From NCBI GenBank assembly GCA_958295855.1, contig OY282383.1, forward strand, positions 1,778,481 through 1,842,480: a stretch of 64,000 nt of DNA, written 5' to 3'. Every line of letters starts with the position of its first letter. The first letter of the stretch is position 1. Below the pieces are notes generated by a model, which was given only the letters and a program-made list of their open reading frames with translations, was not told the origin of the DNA and did not search any database. The translations under genes were made by a program, and so were the position numbers. Below are positions 53,565 to 62,112 of the stretch, one piece after another. The stretch comes from an uncultured Poribacteria bacterium (GTDB lineage Bacteria; Poribacteria; WGA-4E; WGA-3G).

Positions 53565-53624
53565 AACCGCGCTTACAGGAAATTATATTAGCGGCAATGC
53601 CCGCCCTGACGCTCAACTCTCAGA

Positions 53625-55631
53625 ATGGGGACTTCATCTATGCCCGACCGCCCCAAAATTCGGTTTTCTGCCATCGTGGTAGGGCTCCTTTTAGTGGGTG
53701 CGATGTGTGCAATCACACCCTACAACAATTATTTTTTACAGAATACCAAGATTGCGGGCAACCATCTGCCTGTCGGCTCTATCTTTGGCATTCTCCTTCT
53801 GATATTCTTTGTCAATGTGCCACTGCGCAAGTTGGCAGGGGCTGGCCGCTTCGCTTTTTCCGCCTTAGAATTAACCGTTATCTGGATAATGCTGATTGTT
53901 GCAGTCGGTATTCCTTCAATGGGGCTTTTGCAGTTTCTGTTGCCCTCTCTTGTCGCGCTGCATTACTTCGCTACCACCGAAAACGACTGGTCAGAAACGC
54001 TCCACCCGCACATTCCGGACTGGCTAGTCATCACGGATGCGCGAGCCGTTACAGACTTCTATGAAGGCATTTCCCCGGGCGAAAGCGTGCCGTGGATGCT
54101 TTGGATCAAGCCGCTGCTCATCTGGGGGCTTTTTGTCTTTGTCTTTTATCTCACAACGCTCTGCCTCTCCACGATTCTCCGAAAACAGTGGGTAGAGCGG
54201 GAAAGATTTTCATTTCCGCTAATTCAGATTCCCATCCAGCTGGCAGCGGAACCCGCGTCTGGTACACTTCTCAATACCTTTTTCAAAAATAGGCTATTGT
54301 GGGCAGGTATGGTGTTGCCAGTCGTGTTGCATCTCATCAATGGGTTGCACGCACATTTTCCAAAGGTGCCTGAAATTCCGCTAGTCTATAACATCTACCG
54401 CGCCTTTACCGAAAAACCGTGGTATACGCTTGGGTGGTGGCCCGCGATGCGTCTCGTCATCTACTTTTCTGTTATCGGGATAGCCACACTGCTAACGCTT
54501 GAGGTTTCATTTAGCCTCTGGTTCTTCTACCTCTTTTTCAAACTCCAGTACATTATCATGAATGCGATGGGCCTGGGAATCGGGCCGTGGATTAGTTGTA
54601 GTCGTCAGGTGATGGGCGGTTATCTCGTCTTTGTGCCTGCTGTTTTCTGGATAGGGCGTGAACACATCGCAACGATTTTTAGGAAGACGTTTGGGATGGG
54701 GGACACACTTATTTCTGATAGGCAGTCGCTTGTTACGTCACAACGGCGTGTGTCTACTACGATAGACGATTCAAATGAACCGCTGCCATATCGCTTTGCA
54801 CTGCTTGGATTTCTGATTGGGTTTATTATACTTGTTGTGTTTTTGGTGCTTGCTGGCATAACTACCTGGGTTGCTATCCTCACCCTCCTTTCTATTTTTA
54901 TCACATCTATTGTGTTGTCGTGGATGGTAGTCAATGGCGGGTTACTGCTCGTGCAAGCCCCCTTTTTTCCTTCAGAATACATTGATATTACGCTGGGCTC
55001 GGGGGCATTAGGGCATAAGAGTCTGGCAATTCTCAGTTTTCAGCGGACGTTCCTGCGCGATTGGGGAGAATTCATGATGCCGAACTTCCTGCACAGTTTC
55101 AAGGCAGCGGATGAGGTTAAACTTGCTCGCCGCCGGGTTGTGCCGATATTGGGAATTGGGATTGTCTTTGCTATCCTTGTTTCTGTTTATGCCTCGTTAA
55201 CACTCATCTATACCAAAGGTGCGCTGTTTTTACATAGCTGGTCGTTCGTCGTTGCGCCTCGCAACTATTTTCAACGGATGAGTAGTCTCATTCAGTTCCC
55301 GATTGAGACGAAGTGGGACGAAGTGTACAGCATGATTGCGGGGGCGGGCTTTACCGGCTTCATGCTGTGGATGCGCCATCACTTTGTCTGGTGGTCCCTG
55401 CATCCGATTGGCTACCTGCTAGGTGCTACCTATCCTCCGTTTCACCTCTGGTCCTCCATTCTCATCGGGTGGTTCATTAAATATACCGCGCTCAAGTTTG
55501 GCGGTGCCTCGACGTATCGGAAACTCCGTCCCATCGCCTTCGGCTTGATTTTCGGAGAATATGTGATGGTGGGGCTGTGGATGATAGTCGGATTTTTCAC
55601 AGGGATAGGTTATTTTGCCTTGCCATCGTAG
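53625..55631 (+). CDS. polytopic membrane protein, DUF6785/DUF6784-like
   Basis: A 668-residue membrane protein with about fourteen hydrophobic segments, paralogous to the protein at 37791. Shared landmarks are LRKQWVERERFSFPL, WLVITDARAVTDFYEG, WLVVNGG-type middle segments and HHFVWWSLHPIGYLLG near the end. It has a signal-like first segment FSAIVVGLLLVGAMCAI. Transport across the cytoplasmic membrane is likely from topology only. An alternative start five codons later (MPDRPKIRF) is equally plausible; neither has a good ribosome binding site. The position after the sulfatase suggests a link to substrate uptake. Confidence 0.75.
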   Translation: MGTSSMPDRPKIRFSAIVVGLLLVGAMCAITPYNNYFLQNTKIAGNHLPVGSIFGILLLIFFVNVPLRKLAGAGRFAFSALELTVIWIMLIVAVGIPSMGLLQFLLPSLVALHYFATTENDWSETLHPHIPDWLVITDARAVTDFYEGISPGESVPWMLWIKPLLIWGLFVFVFYLTTLCLSTILRKQWVERERFSFPLIQIPIQLAAEPASGTLLNTFFKNRLLWAGMVLPVVLHLINGLHAHFPKVPEIPLVYNIYRAFTEKPWYTLGWWPAMRLVIYFSVIGIATLLTLEVSFSLWFFYLFFKLQYIIMNAMGLGIGPWISCSRQVMGGYLVFVPAVFWIGREHIATIFRKTFGMGDTLISDRQSLVTSQRRVSTTIDDSNEPLPYRFALLGFLIGFIILVVFLVLAGITTWVAILTLLSIFITSIVLSWMVVNGGLLLVQAPFFPSEYIDITLGSGALGHKSLAILSFQRTFLRDWGEFMMPNFLHSFKAADEVKLARRRVVPILGIGIVFAILVSVYASLTLIYTKGALFLHSWSFVVAPRNYFQRMSSLIQFPIETKWDEVYSMIAGAGFTGFMLWMRHHFVWWSLHPIGYLLGATYPPFHLWSSILIGWFIKYTALKFGGASTYRKLRPIAFGLIFGEYVMVGLWMIVGFFTGIGYFALPS

Positions 55632-55655
55632 TATCCGCTCGTTGAGGCATATTAT

Positions 55656-55668
55656 CCTGCTTTGCAGG
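55656..55668. repeat. CCTGC-TTT-GCAGG palindrome
   Basis: Lies 25 bases past the DUF6785-like gene, flanked by ATTAT and GTATTTACC as at several other copies. Confidence 0.7.
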
Positions 55669-55806
55669 GTATTTACCTCACAAATCAGGTTAATTGAGGG
55701 TAGTACATAATTACGAACACGCACCTGCTCTTTGCGACACCCTACAACTATTCAAAGTAGCAGGCACGCTCCGCCGTGCCGTTAGCCAATAATTAGGTAT
55801 TATACT

Positions 55807-57030
55807 ATGAAATCTAACGAACACACCCTCACCGCTACGTGGAAAACGCGCGCCAAAACTCGGCACACCGTAGTCGGTATCCGCACATGGCACGTCAATC
55901 TGAATCCGCGTGCAATGCCGACCTTGGGGTTTGCCAAGGGCGGTTTGCAAGGACAGACTAACACACAGACATCTGGTTTCCCTACAACAGGACATGTGGA
56001 TTGGCGAGGTCCCTTCGCAACCCAAGCCGGGGCGTTGATTGTCGAAATTACAACCGATAAAGGCTTAAAAGGGTACGGCCTCGGCGGCGGTGGGCTTGCA
56101 GGCGCGCTGATTATTGAAAAACACCTCCAGTACTTCGTCCATGGCCGCGACCCACTTGATGTTGAAGAGATCTGGGAGCTTATGTATCACATCACCTCAA
56201 TTTATGGGCGGCGCGGCGTGGTTATCTATGCATTGAGCGGGATAGAACTCGCCCTCGTTGACTTGTGTGGCAAGATTGTGGACGCGCCTGTCTACAACCT
56301 CGTCACAAATACGCCGTGCCTTAAAATTCCTGCCTATGCAACTGGTGCCGATGTGGGATATTATGCAGAAAACGGGTTCACTGCCACCAAGATTCCCCTC
56401 CGAAACGGGCTTGCAGAAGGCGAAGCCGGCTTTGCAGAAAACCTAGAGATGATACACGCAGCACGCGATGCCATCGGGCCGGAGGTGCAACTGATGACAG
56501 ACATCTACCTCCGCTGGGATGTGGACTACACGCGCCGTTTTGCCGAAGCCACATCCGATGTGCATCTCAAATGGATCGAGGAACCGATACCACTTGACGA
56601 CTACGCCGGCATGGCACAATTAGTACGCGAGGTACAGCCAACGTGGATTGTCTCCGGTGAGCATGAATTTACCCGCTACGGGTTTCGCGAGCTCCTGCGT
56701 TGGAAGGCGGCAGACATGATTCAGCCAGACATCAGTTGGGCAGGCGGATTTACAGAATGTCTCCGCATCGCGCGCGAAGCTGCCGAACTCGGTATCCCGA
56801 CGTGGTTACATCAGGCTGGCACACCCTGGGGCTTGCATCTTACTGCGTGCTTGCCACTGCCCTGCATGGCAGAAACATTCGGGCCCTCCCGCGAAGGTGT
56901 TGAAAACGAGCTATATCGTCTCCTGCGCCCTGCTCCCCGGGACGGTTTCTTCACTGTCAGCGATGCTCCAGGCTTTGGCGTAGATATAGATGAAACCTTG
57001 CTGGATGCGTACACAGTCGATCGCCTGTAG
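55807..57030 (+). CDS. mandelate racemase/muconate lactonizing enzyme family protein
   Basis: A 407-residue enolase-superfamily enzyme. The capping domain (ITTDKGLKGYGLGGGGLAG) leads into the barrel with ATKIPLRNG (candidate base Lys), LMTDIYLRWD (metal Asp), WIEEPIPLDDY (metal Glu), VSGEHEFTRYGF (third metal Glu with His) and MIQPDISWAGG, PTWLHQAG (catalytic His region). Such enzymes dehydrate sugar acids or racemise. The set fits a D-galactonate or rhamnonate dehydratase-like arrangement, but the exact substrate is not determinable. No Shine-Dalgarno sequence precedes the ATG. Confidence 0.88.
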   Translation: MKSNEHTLTATWKTRAKTRHTVVGIRTWHVNLNPRAMPTLGFAKGGLQGQTNTQTSGFPTTGHVDWRGPFATQAGALIVEITTDKGLKGYGLGGGGLAGALIIEKHLQYFVHGRDPLDVEEIWELMYHITSIYGRRGVVIYALSGIELALVDLCGKIVDAPVYNLVTNTPCLKIPAYATGADVGYYAENGFTATKIPLRNGLAEGEAGFAENLEMIHAARDAIGPEVQLMTDIYLRWDVDYTRRFAEATSDVHLKWIEEPIPLDDYAGMAQLVREVQPTWIVSGEHEFTRYGFRELLRWKAADMIQPDISWAGGFTECLRIAREAAELGIPTWLHQAGTPWGLHLTACLPLPCMAETFGPSREGVENELYRLLRPAPRDGFFTVSDAPGFGVDIDETLLDAYTVDRL

Positions 57031-57157
57031 GGACGGTGCCCACCCGTTTCTTCCTTGTGTATAGGGTTCCTGTGTCGGTTTCCCAGTGCCATCATCTGTA
57101 GGGGCAGTTCCCCGTGCCCGTTTCCCACGCCCGATTTCCCATTTTTTCTTTTTTCAC

Positions 57158-57186
57158 TTGCCACATTCACAAATTCATGCTATACT
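57158..57186 (+). promoter_or_regulatory. promoter of the PD-(D/E)XK/TIR unit
   Basis: TTGCCA and TATACT are 17 bases apart, 28 bases before the ATG at 57214. The spacer upstream (57031-57157) holds GTAGGGACGG/GTAGGGGCAG-type repeats. Confidence 0.8.
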
Positions 57187-57213
57187 CATTTCAAGCACAA
57201 AGGAGGAAAACAG

Positions 57214-57840
57214 ATGGCGTTTACGGATTTCAAATCCATTGCGCAAGTTCAAGAAACTTTCGGGATTAAATATACCGAAGCGGACTACATCCAATACGAT
57301 GACATCGAACCCTCCCCGGCGTTTTTAGCGGAGTTCGCATTTAGCCAGCAATACATAGACGTGTTTGCATCAGAAACGTCCCGAGGTGAGAATGTTATCT
57401 ATCCCATCTTCAGAGAGGTTTACAAAAAATATGTCGACTGTTTTTCGCTGTGGAGCCATAAATCTATTGCTTACGACGCGCAACTCAGTGGTACCCCTGA
57501 CTACCTTATCTCAACAAAGTCGGCGTTGGGAAAAACGGTACTGGGAACACCCATCATCGTTGGTGTAGAGGCAAAACGGAACGACTTCATCGAAGGATGG
57601 GGACAGTGTTTGGCAGAGTTGGTTGCCGTTCAGAGAATCAACGATGACGATGTAAAACCTGTTTATGGCATTGTAACAGATGGCGAGATGTGGCAATTTG
57701 GTAAATTGGCAGAGAATCTATTTACGCGGAACGAAACGGTTCTGGCGATAAGCGAGTTGCGGAAGGTATTCGGCGCGATTGGGCATTTAATGCGGGCCAA
57801 CTTACCGGCATCTACAGAACCAAATACCTCGACAGCCTAA
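57214..57840 (+). CDS. PD-(D/E)XK nuclease-like protein
   Basis: A 208-residue protein. The core reads GTPDYLISTKS, then TPIIVGVEAKRNDF, followed by GWGQCLAELVAVQRIN: a P-D, an E-x-K and a downstream Q, the pattern of PD-(D/E)XK nucleases with the helix glutamine. Family members of this kind occur as stand-alone proteins of unknown role near mobile and restriction genes. AGGAGG gives the ATG. It shares a transcript with a TIR-like gene 67 bases downstream and precedes a DNA methyltransferase, so a defence role is inferred. Confidence 0.75.
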   Translation: MAFTDFKSIAQVQETFGIKYTEADYIQYDDIEPSPAFLAEFAFSQQYIDVFASETSRGENVIYPIFREVYKKYVDCFSLWSHKSIAYDAQLSGTPDYLISTKSALGKTVLGTPIIVGVEAKRNDFIEGWGQCLAELVAVQRINDDDVKPVYGIVTDGEMWQFGKLAENLFTRNETVLAISELRKVFGAIGHLMRANLPASTEPNTSTA

Positions 57841-57882
57841 AAATCAGGGGCGGATTTCCATATCCGCCCGCGCACCTGATTT
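57841..57882. repeat. nested palindrome AAATCAGG...CCTGATTT
   Basis: An outer AAATCAGG/CCTGATTT pair encloses GGGCGGAT and ATCCGCCC. A related GCGCGG-CCGCGC palindrome with the same CGCACCTGAT tail is at 60204-60229. It could end transcription between the two genes or merely be a dispersed repeat. Confidence 0.7.
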
Positions 57883-57907
57883 AAAGCATTAACCTGAAGG
57901 AAAGCTT

Positions 57908-58375
57908 ATGGAAGAGAAAATTCTGTCAAAAGTGTTCATCGTGCACGGGCATGACGAAGCAGCCAAGCACGCGGTCACCAGGTTCGTAGAGAAACTTGGC
58001 TTAGAGGCAATCATACTTGATGAACAACCCAGTGAAGGCTTGACCATCATTGATAAGTTTGAAGAATATGCAGACGAAGCGGGTTTTGCAATTGTCTTGT
58101 TGACTCATGACGATGTTGGCTCCTCAAAAGCCACAGGAAAACGCAAACCCAGAGCACGCCAGGACGTTATCTTTGAACTTGGTTATTTCTTCCGGGGATT
58201 AGGCAGTAAACGAGTTTGCGCCCTCTATAAAGAAGGTGTTGAGTTAATATCAGATATCCCCGGTTTAGTCTATGTCTCCATGGATAGTGAAAACGCCTGG
58301 CAACTGAAACTAGAGCAAGAAATGAGGAACGTCGGGTTACCTGTTAATCCGAACAAACTCCTACAGAACAGATAA
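57908..58375 (+). CDS. CAP12/PycTIR-like TIR domain protein (predicted nucleotide-binding)
   Basis: A 155-residue protein that is almost entirely one TIR-like domain: KVFIVHGHDEAAKHAVTRF, LGLEAIILDEQPSEG, TIIDKFEEYADEAGFAIVLLT, and ARQDVIFELGYFFRGLG with the glutamate expected to act in NAD cleavage. The ending CALYKEGVELISDIPGLVYV completes the fold. Proteins of this type deplete NAD or sense nucleotides in anti-phage systems such as CBASS and Pycsar, but here no cyclase is present. GAAGGAAAG precedes the ATG. Confidence 0.82.
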   Translation: MEEKILSKVFIVHGHDEAAKHAVTRFVEKLGLEAIILDEQPSEGLTIIDKFEEYADEAGFAIVLLTHDDVGSSKATGKRKPRARQDVIFELGYFFRGLGSKRVCALYKEGVELISDIPGLVYVSMDSENAWQLKLEQEMRNVGLPVNPNKLLQNR

Positions 58376-58418
58376 ACTTATTGGGAACACTCCCGAGCAC
58401 CCCAAAGGAAATACCCAC

Positions 58419-60123
58419 ATGCCCACACTCGACTTCAAAGGCAAACAATTCATATACGGACATCATCTCACCGTACCCTTCCGAACCCTACAGATAGACA
58501 CGGACAGATGCCTTAACGTAGATTACCCCCCCCCGCTTGTTGGACGATAACCTTATCATCCACGGAGACAACCTGCACGCGCTGAAGGCACTCCTCCCCA
58601 AATATGCCAGCAGAATCAAATGCATCTACATCGATCCGCCCTACAACACCGGCAACGAAAACTGGCTCTACAACGACAACGTCAATAGCCCCTTGATGCA
58701 AACGTGGCTGGAGAAGCACATCCCGATTGACGTTGAGGATTTAGAGCGGCACGATAAGTGGTTGTGTATGATATGGCCCCGACTCCATTTATTACGTGAG
58801 TTGCTATCCGACGATGGCGTGATTTTTATCTCTATTGATGATAATGAACAACATCGCCTGCGGATGCTAATGGATGAGATTTTTGGCGAGGAGAACTTTG
58901 TCTCCGTGATAACTGTCAGAAGCACTCCTGGCGGACGAGACTATGGTGGCATTGCACGCACTCATGATTATGTTATCGTGTACAGAAAAACTTTAGAAGC
59001 TGAGTTGAATTTAATCGCAGCCGAAGCCGAGAGTAGTTTGCCATTGACTGACGAGGAAGGCAGGTTTGCAATACGGGAACTCCGAAATAGAAATGTCAAA
59101 TTCAACAATCTTAACCGTCCGAACCTCTACTATCCAATCTACGTTAATCCTGACGAGCCAGATGAAAACAATCTGCACAAGATTTCACTAGTGAAAACAG
59201 AGGGGTGGGTAGAAGTCTTTCCACTTGAATCCCAAGGAATTAAAACAGTCTGGCGATGGCAACAACAAACGGTGTTTCAAAATCTTAATCGGAACGTGAT
59301 GGGAAAGAAAAAACGTGATGGTAATTTTCAAATTGTGGAGAAATACCGGAAGGATACGAAAAGAGAGCGGTCCATTTTAAGCGACAAAGACTTTCGCAAT
59401 GAGCGCGGGACTTTAACCCTAAAATCCATTTTTGCCGGTCAGGCACTCTTTGACTATCCCAAAAGTGACTTGCTCATCAAACGCTTGATTGAGTTAGGCA
59501 CGGACAAAGATGGCATTGTACTTGATTCCTTCGCAGGCAGCGGCACCACCGCCCACGCTGTCCTCGCGCTCAATAAAGCGGATGGCGGAAACCGAAAGTT
59601 TATCCTCATCGAATGCGAAGAGTACGCAGACACCATCACTGCTGAACGCGTCCGACGCGTCATAAACGGTGTTGAAAACGCCAAAGATGAAACCCTCCGG
59701 AACGGTCTCGGCGGCTCCTTTACCTACTGCACCCTCGGCGAACCGATTGACGAGGAAGGCATGCTCACCGGTGAGGCACTCCCAACCTACGAGGCTTTAG
59801 CCAACTATATCGCTTATACCGCAACAGGTAGCGGCGCGGTAACCCTACACCTACCTTATATCGCAAAGCGAAAAGATTACGGCTTCGGTGAAACCAAGCA
59901 CATCTGTTTTTATCTCATCTATGAACCATCACTGGATTTTTTGGAGAGCAACGCGTCTGCGCTAGATGGCGCGCGAGCCGAGCAAATTGCCAAAGCGTGC
60001 AAGGCGAAAGGCAAAAAAGCCTACGTCTATGCGCCACAGAAGTTCATCAGTCAGAAAGAGTTAACAGAGATGGGCATTACTTTCTGCCAGCTACCCTACA
60101 ACATCTATCGCATCATGGAGTGA
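58419..60123 (+). CDS. mod: type III-like (beta-class) adenine-specific DNA methyltransferase, frame broken at a C9 run
   Basis: The intact downstream frame (from TTG at 58537) carries a complete beta-class N6-adenine/N4-cytosine methyltransferase. It has the catalytic motif IV CIYIDPPYNTGNE, the LLSDDGVIFISIDDNEQ region, and FxGxG motif I DSFAGSGTTAHAVLAL near the end. However, the expected N-terminus is encoded in another frame from ATG 58419 (MPTLDFKGKQFIYGHHL), which has AAAGGAA upstream. The two frames meet at a run of nine C (58526-58534); one fewer C joins them. As given, translation from 58419 stops at about 58546. This is either a phase-variable OFF state, a mutation, or a sequencing slip. 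No restriction subunit follows. Confidence 0.78.
58526..58534. repeat. poly-C tract (C9) in the methyltransferase coding region
   Basis: Nine consecutive C at codon 36 of the N-terminal frame; length of eight or eleven would restore the full-length protein. Confidence 0.9.
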
Positions 60124-60203
60124 GTACATCACTACGCATCTTTCAGGGACCGCGCTTCATGTAGGTAGGATTTTTCCACGCGAGGCACTTTTCTTTTTTT
60201 GGA

Positions 60204-60229
60204 GGCGCGGTTTTTAACCGCGCACCTGA
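60204..60229. repeat. GCGCGG-CCGCGC palindrome with CACCTGATGG tail
   Basis: Located in the 60124-60542 gap. Besides this and the promoter below, that gap holds only spacer and loosely repeated text. Confidence 0.65.
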
Positions 60230-60333
60230 TGGAAAAATTACCGACTTAAATTCTTAATCTTCATGAAAGCTCGCCTACAAGGAGAGGGACCTTAGGTTCC
60301 TACTGAATGCCGCTAATTTTTTCGTTATTTCGT

Positions 60334-60362
60334 TTGACATGTTCGCGAATTAATGCTATACT
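60334..60362 (+). promoter_or_regulatory. consensus sigma-70 promoter of the gene at 60543
   Basis: TTGACA and TATACT are 17 bases apart. The start of transcription would be about 60369, leaving a leader of roughly 175 bases with no obvious strong structure. Confidence 0.8.
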
Positions 60363-60542
60363 TATTTGATAGCGGTTAGTTTATAGGCAGGCGGTTTGCA
60401 CGAACATCCAAATCCATATCGGGGTGGAATGTTTATAGTACCGCGTGATTCATCCCGTATTTATTAGCCCTATTGGGGCGGTTTTGGCTCCGGCATTTAT
60501 CTATGTAGCGCATAACGAAAAACTAAATTTTAGGGAGGACTA

Positions 60543-60986
60543 ATGAAAATGCTAAGCAAAATCTTTGATGTTATTGTCAAGTTTGTACGCAATCATAACT
60601 TAGGAAAGAAGGTAGGCATGCAGCATAAGCTGTTTAAAGGCAGTATTCTTGCGCTCCCTTCAAAGATCTTTGACAGAATGATTGACTTTATGATAGGGGC
60701 TCGCTACGACGACTATATAGAAATTCTGCGCAATATGCTTAAGGGGGGTGTTGTCGACATGCCTTTGAATATCTTTGATTGGAAAGAACTTGAAAAAGCG
60801 AGTGCGTTTTTGAGACTCTATATGGAAGACTGCCACGATGAGTTCCGGCAGGATTATGTAGGGAGCTTCCCTGTTGAAGATTTTAAGGAATGGTTTCATG
60901 GTTATCACATGGCGTATGAGGAACAAGAATCGGCGAAAAAATCTGTTTCTGAGGCGTTGCTTTCTGACGATTTGCCGAAGGTTTGA
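60543..60986 (+). CDS. hypothetical protein with repeated IFD motifs
   Basis: A 147-residue soluble protein that I do not recognise. Three short echoes occur: MLSKIFDVIVKF at the N-terminus, LPSKIFDRMIDFM near residue 40 and MPLNIFDWKELE near residue 75. These suggest internally repeated helix-turn elements. The C-terminal third is charged and helical (YMEDCHDEFRQDY, EEQESAKKSVSEALL). GGGAGGA lies close before the ATG and the promoter is strong, so it is likely expressed. It stands alone between the methyltransferase and a broken gene. Confidence 0.7.
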   Translation: MKMLSKIFDVIVKFVRNHNLGKKVGMQHKLFKGSILALPSKIFDRMIDFMIGARYDDYIEILRNMLKGGVVDMPLNIFDWKELEKASAFLRLYMEDCHDEFRQDYVGSFPVEDFKEWFHGYHMAYEEQESAKKSVSEALLSDDLPKV

Positions 60987-61000
60987 GATTCCCGTATTCA

Positions 61001-61015
61001 CCCCGCAACGCGGGG
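61001..61015. repeat. CCCCGC-AAC-GCGGGG palindrome
   Basis: Lies 15 bases past the stop of the gene at 60543, flanked by GTATTCA and TAATATGG. Confidence 0.75.
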
Positions 61016-61739
61016 TAATATGGTGAAAACGCCCCAAGGTGCCGCATGTGGCGAGAGGTTCAAGCCGGCATCGCGTTATAAGTCTGTCCGTCCAACTCTC
61101 GTCCTGTTTTCGATTTGCGGGTGCCGCCCCACTGCTTAAAGAAGAACGGCACTTTTGCATCCGCACACCGGTCGCGGATGTCCACAACCCATGCTTTTTC
61201 TATCTTACGCGCGCCGGGGCCGGACTCTCCCCCCACAATAACCCAATCTATCCCGTTTAGATTTAAATTTGGGAGGGCACCGATGAGCGGTTCAAGTGAG
61301 AGAAATTTAATCTGCGCGCCGGTTTGACGGAGCGCGTCAATCCGATGCGTGACCCGCGCATCTTCAACACTAACGCCCATCCAAACGTTGCGCGGCCATG
61401 GCAACTCTGAATTGTATGCTAACAACCGTTCTGCTCGTTTCGTCAAGACCTGGAATTGATGCCAATTCGCCTCTTCCATCACGGAAAAGACTTTTTGAAT
61501 ATAAGCCAATTCGATCTTTTCATGAAACAGGTCGCTCATGGAATTGACGAAGATTCTGCGCGGCTTTTTCCATTTTTCATCAATTCAGTTTCTGCTCCGA
61601 TTTTTCCGTTGTCAAAATCGGGTTTCTTATGAGTTGTAGAGTGCTCTCTGCTAATTAAGGGTGCATAAGAAACCTCCGACGAGAGCTACGAGGCGCGCTA
61701 ATGCGCGCGTTTTTGGTATCCTGCCAATGGTATTGGTTT

Positions 61740-61756
61740 CCCCTGCAAAGCAGGGG
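61740..61756. repeat. CCCCTGC-AAA-GCAGGGG palindrome within the inserted segment
   Basis: Same sequence as the palindrome at 39849-39865. It lies inside the segment that interrupts the DUF5131 gene. Confidence 0.85.
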
Positions 61757-61767
61757 TTTCATACCAA

Positions 61768-61845
61768 GTTGTGAATGGCCAATGAACAACTTTTTTATTT
61801 CTTACATTGTTGTGAATTTTAATGAACAACTTTTTTATTTCTTAC
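61768..61845. repeat. direct repeat of 37-38 bp in the inserted segment
   Basis: Two adjacent copies of GTTGTGAAT...AATGAACAAC followed by TTTTTTATTTCTTAC, differing only at the GGCC/TTT spot. Each carries a GTTGT/ACAAC inverted pair. Confidence 0.85.
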
Positions 61846-62112
61846 TTATGCTGATTACTCCGCAAGGAAAGACAAAAAACAATGCCGGAACGGTCTGAAC
61901 CTTCTGTGTCCACCGGGCTCCCGCTTTGGTATTTTCCGCTAAGCCTTCGTAAGCCATGCCTGCGCCCGAAAACCGTGCAGCTATCCGTTCTGCATAACAG
62001 AACCTGCACCCTTCCGAGACCCGGGTGCAACCGCGTACTGGATTCCAAGTAGATTCGGTCCACTCAATTTTTGAGGATTGGGCTGCCATTTTTTCTCCCC
62101 TGCGCTTTTCTA

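Larger units (their letters stand above)
61060..62089 (-). pseudogene. DUF5131 (phage Gp37/Gp68-type) gene split by an insertion
   Basis: The N-terminal part (from ATG 62089, AGGGGAG upstream) encodes KIEWTESTWNPVRGCTRVSE, GCRFCYAERIAARF and GARWTQKVQTVP, then runs into unrelated sequence and stops at 61835. The C-terminal part (61584 to 61060) encodes [50 protein letters not shown] and [14 protein letters not shown], with no start of its own. Only some ten to fifteen residues are missing between the parts, replaced by about 280 bases that hold direct repeats and a palindrome. The family has a radical-SAM-like cysteine cluster (C-x6-C-x2-C). Its role is unknown; it occurs in mobile and defence contexts. 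Confidence 0.82.

Noticed and set aside
53537..54064. 175-codon frame overlapping the DUF6785-like gene
   Set aside because: Cysteine- and arginine-rich text in the wrong frame of a clear membrane protein gene.
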